From the NCBI RefSeq assembly GCF_001540865.1, contig NC_033641.1:10427756-10491755 (forward strand): a DNA stretch of 64,000 nt. Direction: 5' to 3'. Each line of letters opens with the position of its first letter. Within the stretch, counting starts at the first letter, position 1. The translations under genes were made by a program, and so were the position numbers. The stretch is from Ananas comosus (taxonomy: Eukaryota; Streptophyta; Magnoliopsida; Poales; Bromeliaceae). The notes below the pieces were generated by a model. That model ran no database searches. It was not told the DNA's origin and saw nothing but the letters and a program-made list of their open reading frames with translations. Positions 57,501 to 64,000 of the stretch are shown in pieces.

Positions 57501-58669
57501 CATATGTTACCTATGGATGCTAGATCTTGATCTTTTACTTACTAGGGAATTTGTTCATTTGCACTGCTGCAATTTTTCTTTTTTCTTGAATGATCTGCTG
57601 CAAATTTTAAGTGCTTTTTAATGTTGCCCTAAGTTATCTGGTCTGGATATGCAATGTGGATGCTAAGTGTTGAAAAGGACCATGTAATTGCAGTTCATGA
57701 CTTCGGAGCACCAGTATATATCGCGGAAAGATGAAGGCGATAGGATCATTATCTTTGAGCGGGGAGATTTGGTCTTTGTTTTCAATTTCCATTGGAGCAA
57801 TAGTTATTTTGACTACCGAGTTGGTTGCTTAAAGCCTGGAAAATATAAGGTATGCATTTTTCTCCAGTTTTTTTTTGCAAGTCAAGTTTGATTTTCTAAT
57901 GAATAGAAAGGTCTTGCATCTGTAACTTTTGTATTGCCTTATCGCAGTAGCAAACTCATAATTATAATATGAAATTTACATGTTTAACATGATTTATGTC
58001 AATAATTTACTTGCATGTTCCACCAGTGTTTAGTTTTCTTACAATTTTCATTTGAGTTGGGGATATAGAGTTTGAGTAGCGTTAACATTTTCGTGGAATA
58101 AGTCTGACTGTTTCTGTTATTCTTTTAGGTAAAGAGTAAAACTGCAAATAATCTAGTATTGGATGTATTACTATTTAGTACTAACCAAATCCCATTATTG
58201 AAGTACCGATTGTTAGGATTAGAGCAACGTTAACTCCTCCATACTCACCCCATTAACATGATCCTTTCCTGTTTGTACTACAAGGCTAATCGAATCTGGA
58301 AACGTGGTGCTATGTTTTTACGTTAAACCTCTATTCTCCGTATGTTAGTAAACTTTCTACTCAATGTTAGCATAACTTAATGCACTATTTTCTTTTCTTA
58401 TTTAAGGTGGTTCTCGACTCTGATGATAAGTTATTTGGTGGATTCGGTCGCATTGATCACAATGCTGATTACTTCAGCAGTGTAAGGCTCTGATAACATA
58501 GCCGACCATTCCTTTTTGTGCACTATGAATTTTACTTCATACAAGCAAAAGAAATAACTTATGATCTTTCGACGCTTCACAGGAAGGAACATATGACAAC
58601 AGGCCTCGGTCATTCTCGGTGTACGCTCCCAGTAGAACTGCTGTAGTGTATGCTCTTTCAGAGGATTGA
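48507..58669 (+). CDS. SBE2: Starch branching enzyme II (GH13)
   Basis: There are 22 exons: 48507-48648, 49400-49551, 49805-50013, 50610-50708, 51349-51391, 51609-51668, 52069-52149, 52322-52438, 52604-52687, 53459-53580, 54337-54456, 54554-54683, 54782-54892, 55249-55377, 55494-55597, 55932-56076, 56457-56604, 56739-56839, 57401-57478, 57694-57849, 58407-58481 and 58583-58669. All are GT-AG with phases in register, giving 830 residues. The plastid enzyme cuts alpha-1,4-glucan and rejoins it in alpha-1,6 linkage, making amylopectin branches. A transit-like N-terminus and acidic linker precede a CBM48 domain ([20 protein letters not shown]). The GH13 barrel follows: [10 protein letters not shown] nucleophile, IIGEDVSG acid/base, ESHDQA. 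Sequence and 22-exon layout favour class II; IIa or IIb is unresolved. Confidence 0.95.
52975..53285. repeat. Diverged repeat inside SBE intron 9
   Basis: In intron 9 (52688-53458), CTTGCTGACACGGTATGACA near 52983 and CTTGCTGACATGGTACGGCA near 53231 are diverged direct copies of a GC-richer motif family (GGCATGG, TGCCG). They lie either side of A/T-rich DNA and are probably part of an old inserted transposon. No coding content. Confidence 0.5.
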
Positions 58670-61525
58670 ATTAAGAACACAAGGTAATCATATGGTTTAT
58701 CTCAAAGTGCCTGTGGGTTCGACAGAGTTCACACCTTGGGTGATCCATTTGAGGTATTTCTACAATGTAAGGTACAGCACCATCGAGTACTCGGCTCTTT
58801 CCGGCGAGACATAATCCGTGTACAGATTAAAATCTTTAAGCTCTAATCGAAGGTACTGTAATAAAAATTAGCTCGTTCAGCAGCTGATAGATATTTCCAA
58901 TGCTTTTCAGTTATGAAGTTTTTCCCCCCTGTTCATATTTTTTGTTTTAGTTGTAGTATTTTTTATATAACCTATGCTGAACCATTATTAAAGATCTGCG
59001 GTCACGGTATTTCTCTCCACCGTAACAAAATGCTATACGTTAACAGGCACCAGAAGTTAACTAACCTATAGCTGCTTATTCTCAGATTATCATTCCCAGC
59101 ATCAGAGTTTCGCAACAATGATCGAGTATGATAATTTTATTATGCATGATCATTCACGTGGCTTACTTAGATGTGTGTACTTAAAAAGTGTCTGTTCTTT
59201 ATGAGGGAGTTGTTTTCATAGATTTGTTTTCATAGCTGCCTATGTTTAATTCTGTTGTGGGAGCTAATTCTGTACTGAAACACCGCATCTTTCCTGAAAG
59301 AGAGGAGGATTGGTTTCCAAGGCAAATCATGGTATAAATAAACAGTGATAAAATGTCTTTGACGGGTCTCTGCAGTTGCAGAAAAACGAAAATCTATATA
59401 CATCTAATTAGGGGGAATTTTTAAACCCCGCGGTCATGTTTGCAATTTTCTCACAACTCCTAGCCTAATATTATTATATGAGATGGAATTGGTTGCATGT
59501 ATGAAAGATATCATCACTGCGAAGCGCCTCTTCGGATACCTCATCTAAATAAGATGAAGAGGAATAGAATTTGAAATTTATCAATGATCCAGCCGTTGTA
59601 AATTGCTCGTGGCTGGTAATAATGTTCCGCCTAAGTTTCTTCATCAAAATTACTCGCAACAATAATCACCACCACTAATTAATTATTTGGGTGGCAATGG
59701 TCGCTACGGCAGGTAACGATACCCATGCCCTTACACTTGGGTTTAGACAAATAACGTTTCGCCGTTGGTGCGCGACTGTTGGGATCTTGAGGAATGGAAC
59801 CTTCAGCTTCCGGTAGATGGAATATTTGCTTTTCTCTTTTTTTTTTTTTTTTTTCTGATAAACTTCAAATACCACTTCTCTAATTTTGCACTTTCTTACT
59901 TTATTACTTTATGATTTAAAGTGCATCAATTTAGTATCTTGTGATTTCATTTTTTTTCTTTTCGTCAACTCCATTAATATTTCGTTAAATCATGTACAGA
60001 AAATTTCAGATACGTCATTTAGGTTTATCGGATATTCACTTTGGTACCCTTCAGTTCTAACTTTGTTAGTAATTTAATAAAAAAAAATTTAATAAAGAAA
60101 ATAATAATAATAATAAAATCATAAAGTACCAAATTGATGTACTTTAAATTACATAATAATAAAATGAGAAAGTGCCATTATTTGAAGTTTAGTTATTCTA
60201 TTTAAATTTAGAAGCGTCCTTGTCATTTCTTCAATATTATCTTGATGTAGTAGTATTTAATAAAGAGCGCAAGGTCACATGTCCATCCTATAACTGGGAT
60301 GTAAATGCTACACCATAGCTTTCTTATGGTTCTGCCTAGCTCACTCATCCTGCCATTTTTCCTTTTTTTTTTCTTTTTTTTTTTCCTTTTTAACTAAAAT
60401 TCTGAAGGAGTTTATTTAATCTTGGATTAAGGGGGTATGATATATACTCTCTATAAAGAGTGAAGAGGTAGCATTTTTTTAAAAAATAAAATAGAAGACA
60501 AATTTGTTATTTATTCTATCGGATATTTTGTTAGAAATAATAGAGTCAAATAAGATTTTTTCCAGCATTCAAGTCACCGACATTACTTCTAACCCAAATA
60601 GTGATGTTATCAATTGGGCTAATTGTGATATTAATACACAAATTCATTGAATTTGATTTTTATTTATTAATTAATAAATTTGGTCTGCATCTACAAAAAA
60701 AAAAGAAGAGAATCTATTAATATAACCTTCGAATCTAAAGAAAATGAATCTATTAATTGATATCAATCACATTCCTAATCATCAGTTCTGATTCCAAATT
60801 CAGAACTCACACAAACATCTAAAATCACCGAGTCTCTCCATTCTTAAAAAAAAAAAGAAAAAGAAAAAACAAATACAAAACAAATACCTGCAAAATTAGG
60901 ATAATCTAATATACTGTTCATCACCACTAGAAGAAGAGACAAATCTAAACAGTAATTAAAAAAAAAAAAGTATCCCGAACTGTGCGTAATATCTTTATCT
61001 TCAGTTCCCCCACTTGTAAGCATGACTCCGCCCACTATGAAAGCGGTTCGAATCTTAATAAAACTCTTCATCTTCGTCTCCTCCTGCGACCCCCACCCAC
61101 ACAGAATTTCCTGAAAAGGAAAATCAATCCATCCATCTCGGAATCACTTTAACCCCTTTACTTGCCTTGCCAGCGAGAAAATATAGAAACAAAATTTAAA
61201 AGGTTTTTAAAAAAGGATTAATCAAAGGTGATAAGAAAAGGAGCGCATTAATAAAAGATCACCTTAAAATACTCATTACATCACAGAAAAAAAATAAAAC
61301 GTCGGTGAGAATTCAGAAGCTAAGTCTCTCTTTATTGACAAAGTGTATAGAGTCAAAATAAATTAATTATATTATTTTTTATTAAAAACATATAATAATT
61401 TTTTTTTTATTAATTCTGATAAAATGACGGAACAATTTTATTAACAAAAAATATCACATCAGCAATATAAATATTGAATTCTATATTTTTTTCCCCCTCC
61501 ATCACCCATTCATCCCAACCCCCAC
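58670..61525. other. SBE 3' region and intergenic DNA
   Basis: The SBE 3'-UTR probably ends before 59000. The rest is A/T-rich with one MITE (59858-60196), T- and A-runs near 60360 and 60850-60970, and no recognisable coding sequence. Confidence 0.55.
59858..60196. mobile_element. Palindromic MITE G (CTTCAAATACCA family)
   Basis: The left arm AAACTTCAAATACCACTTCT ... TTTAAAGTGCATCAATTTAG is repeated inversely in the right arm, ending GTGCCATTATTTGAAGTTTA. Same family as 42464-42810. No ORF. Confidence 0.75.
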
Positions 61526-61529
61526 CCCC

Positions 61530-61577
<48 letters not shown>

Positions 61578-61870
61578 CTGTTGGGGAATTGGGATCGGGA
61601 CCTTCCGGTTTTGAATCAAATGGCGCTGTGAATGCCCCCCTTAATTCTCGCCCATTCCGATCGTCTATAGCGCTAAATTAGGGTTTCGTTTCTTCAGCAA
61701 GGAACCGGAGGCCATGGGCGACTTCGGAGGTGAGCTTCGGAGGGTTTTGTTGCTCCTTTTTGGGTTGCTTTGACGAGGAGGAGGAGGAGGAGGAGGAGGA
61801 GTGAGGCGACGACGACGAAAGGGGAGAGGACGACGATGAAGATGAGGAGGTGGAGGCGAAGCATCGTCAG
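61526..61870 (+). promoter_or_regulatory. Leader region of the RING-H2 gene
   Basis: A (CT)n tract (61534-61575) and an inverse telo box TTAGGGTTT (61678-61686) precede a GC-rich leader. An ATG at 61714 opens a 19-codon ORF (MGDFGGELRRVLLLLFGLL) that would be an upstream ORF if unspliced. Alternatively GGAG|GTGAGC at 61728 is the donor of a leader intron reaching the acceptor at 63240. A GGA-repeat lies at 61776-61802. I could not find an N-terminal coding exon here. Confidence 0.4.
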
Positions 61871-62343
61871 TTCCCCCCCTCTCTCTCTCTCTCTCTCCCT
61901 CTCTTCTGTAAATATTTAAGCTTATTTTGATTCCTTTCGGTTGGGTTGCGGAAGGGTTTCTGTTGATCTATGAAGCAATCTCACTATTTTACTGTATATA
62001 TCTGATCGTACTAGCTTGTTCTAAAAGCTTGTCATTCTAATACTGGAGACTAGGGTTAGCATAAGCATTACCTGTTCTTCTGTTGCTGCTGCTGCTTCAA
62101 AATTCTGTTTTTTTGAATTGAGACCTCTTCAACTATAGACCGTTTTGAAATAGTCCTAGTTAGTTAAGTTGAAAATTTTGGTAAATTTATGGCTCTATCA
62201 TCTATTAGTAATTATTATTCCAATTTTATTTGCTAAAAAGTGATTAAAGCTATTAGTTTGATAGAATCACTGGCAAATTTTATGAAGTCCCCAATTTATT
62301 TGACTATATCATACAAATAAAAAAAAAATTAAGGTAATGTCAG

Positions 62344-62346
<3 letters not shown>

Positions 62347-62432
<86 letters not shown>

Positions 62433-62490
62433 GCTGGTATGCTTTTGGAAGCACGGAGCCCTCCGTGCTTCCAAGTTGTTTTCGATGTTN

Positions 62491-62528
<38 letters not shown>
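62347..62528. repeat. Duplicated element end with (TA)n and (GA)n
   Basis: (TA)n at 62347-62381 and (GA)n at 62382-62430 are followed by an extra copy of a foldback left terminus (62431-62489, hairpin TTGGAAGCACGGAGC/CCTCCGTGCTTCCAA). Then come a single N at 62490 and a second (GA)n tract. The stretch reads as the start of the adjacent element repeated once. The N leaves room for assembly error. Confidence 0.7.
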
Positions 62529-62530
<2 letters not shown>

Positions 62531-63118
62531 AGGCTCCTATGCTTTCGAAAGTACGGAAGACTCTGTGCTTGTAAGTTGTTTTCGATTATGGGATATCCGA
62601 TTCAGCGATCGGTTCCGTTAGACATGATCTATGCTATTAAAACTATCTAGAAACCAAATTTCATAATTTTTTGACTTCGTTTGCCTAGTGAACGAGTAGT
62701 CTCAAAATGAACGGCTGAAAATAAAAATCTTATAAAAAACAGTAATAAAAGACTCAAATTTCAAATCGGAAATATTATTCTTTCTCTTGATGTTAAGTAG
62801 AATTTTCTATTAAAATTTCATATAATTTGGATACTTCTACACCGTTGAACTTAAAAACGTGCCACATCGGCCGTTAAAATAGTCATTTTTGAGACCCTTT
62901 GATCGCTTGGTAAATGATGTCGAAAAATTATAAATTTGGTTTCTAGATAGTTCCAATAGTATAGATTATGCCTAACAGAGCCGATCGTCGAATCGGATGT
63001 CCTATTATCGAAAACAACTTACAAGCACGGAAGCCTCCGTACTTTCGAAAGCACCGGAGACCTACTCTCTCTCTCTCTCTCTCTCTCTCTATGTATATAT
63101 ATATATATATATATATAT
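62531..63118. mobile_element. Palindromic foldback element, copy 2
   Basis: The core is 62531-63065, followed by (CT)n and (TA)n. The arms are inverse copies of about 200 bp (left GTTCCGTTAGACATGATCTA, right CCTAACAGAGCCGATCG). The interior (TTTGGATACTTCTACACCGT) is the inverse of copy 1's (ACGGTGTAGAAGTATTCAAA), so the two copies sit in opposite orientations. It lies in the presumed leader intron of the RING-H2 gene. Non-coding. Confidence 0.75.
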
Positions 63119-63240
63119 TGAAGTTGAGGGAGCCATTTTAAAATGAATGATAGTTGGCGGTACATTTTTGCCCTTTAATTTTGCTTGAATGTTGGTTTGA
63201 GGTTGTGCTTAATTATGATGAACTATGTCTTGTGAATCAG

Positions 63241-64000
63241 ATGGAGCGTGGGATCCATGGTCTGGAACCTGTAGTAGTAGCTAGCTTTCCAACTAAGAAG
63301 TTTGGTGATGAATATTCTCAATCTGAGCAAGATACACAGTAAGTTCATTTTCTTAATTTCATATCTTCACTGCTCGGTTAGCAAACATCTCAGAACCATG
63401 GATGCTTCCTATACAATCTATCAATTTTCTTCCTTTTACTTTCACGCGTATGCCTTTTCATTCTAATTATATTGAATAGAGGCTTATACCATGCTGTAGC
63501 TCATTTTCGGTAGGTTGAGACAAATTCTATAGTCAACTTCAGTGGTAACCTGGTAATCTTGTAACATTAAGTTTTATGCAACATTTAGGATACTTCTCTC
63601 AAAAGTAATTTAGGTCTGAATTTTGATCAAAAGGATCCATCAAGTTCCTGTCAGGAATATGTAAGGGAAGTGTTTTTCAATAATCTATTTAATATAATCG
63701 CCTCAAAACAGGCTCTACCTACTTCAGTGCGAGATGTTAACTGATCACATACATTCTTCCCTTTTTGTCTGCATAGGGCAAATTTTACGAGTAAAATTTT
63801 TTGTCCTTGGATAACGCGAGTATCAGATTGGACTTTAGTTGGATCGTTTTTGAAGACAAAATGGTTTTCACGTATTTATTATCTATCTTCGTTTTCCACT
63901 CCCTTCTATTTTTATTATCAAAATCCTTCGCTTATTCTGTATTATTAACAATTATTTATCCCATGTTTTGTTTTGATTTTTTCTTGATCGAAAAACAGGT
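63241..64000 (+). CDS. RING-H2 E3 ubiquitin ligase, N-terminal part
   Basis: The exon 63241-63338 follows acceptor GTGAATCAG and ends with donor GTAAGT. It encodes MERGIHGLEPVVVASFPTKK then FGDEYSQSEQDT and the first two bases of a Gln codon. The GLEPVVVASFPTxKF segment directly before a QCSIC-type RING start is the pattern of plant ATL-like RING-H2 ligases. The next acceptor AAAAACAG ends at 63998, and the bases GT at 63999-64000 complete Gln and begin what would be a Cys codon. The RING itself lies outside the window. Whether the ATG at 63241 is the real start or an internal Met after a missing membrane exon is not resolved. Confidence 0.6.

Noticed and set aside
1..64000. CRISPR arrays, operons, phage or biosynthetic clusters
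   Set aside because: This is plant nuclear DNA. The spaced repeats seen are transposon arms or microsatellites, and the genes have separate promoters and unrelated functions.

Overview
This is a plant nuclear window. The genes have many short GT-AG introns, A/T-rich introns and intergenic DNA, telo-box (AAACCCTA) promoters, and a GC-rich single-exon glycosyltransferase with the codon bias of commelinid monocots. A monocot is well supported. Pineapple or a relative is only a guess, from the style of the repeats and the isolated single-N positions.

Layout: 1-2.2 kb holds a palindromic foldback element and the wreck of a root-cap-type gene split by a small PIF/Harbinger-like element. Then come an acidic ribosomal protein P2 gene (3519-4576, +), an intronless XXT5-like xyloglucan xylosyltransferase (6053-7423, +), and about 11 kb of intergenic DNA with a TTA-flanked MITE, an unrecognised exon-like cluster (15.07-15.63 kb) and three palindromic MITEs in a row separated by (TA)n tracts. 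Next are an AGC-VIII protein kinase of KIPK type (18489-21530, +) and a six-exon organelle-type alkaline/neutral invertase (23782-28479, -). A nearly full-length LINE (29.8-37.2 kb, -) has an intact endonuclease/reverse transcriptase ORF, a zinc-knuckle ORF1 and an odd GC-rich repetitive third reading frame between them. A repeat-rich stretch (37.2-48.3 kb) holds two 5'-truncated relatives of that LINE and several MITEs. A complete 22-exon starch branching enzyme II gene follows (48507-58669, +). The window ends inside a RING-H2 ubiquitin ligase gene (from about 61.5 kb), whose first coding exon is at 63241-63338 and whose next exon starts two bases before the end.

The protein genes are ordinary housekeeping or carbohydrate genes: xyloglucan synthesis, sucrose cleavage, starch branching, translation and signalling. 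They are not an operon-like unit, and nothing shows that they act together. I found no convincing new biological system. The most interesting material is in the repeats: (i) microsatellite-flanked palindromic elements whose termini also fold as hairpins, present in two orientations; (ii) a LINE family with a shared 3'-terminal stem-loop and a tandem-repeat-rich frame between ORF1 and ORF2; (iii) a MITE insertion that split a root-cap-type exon while leaving the reading frame legible on both sides. Exon boundaries were read by eye from splice signals, phase continuity and remembered family sequences. No alignment or database search was run.
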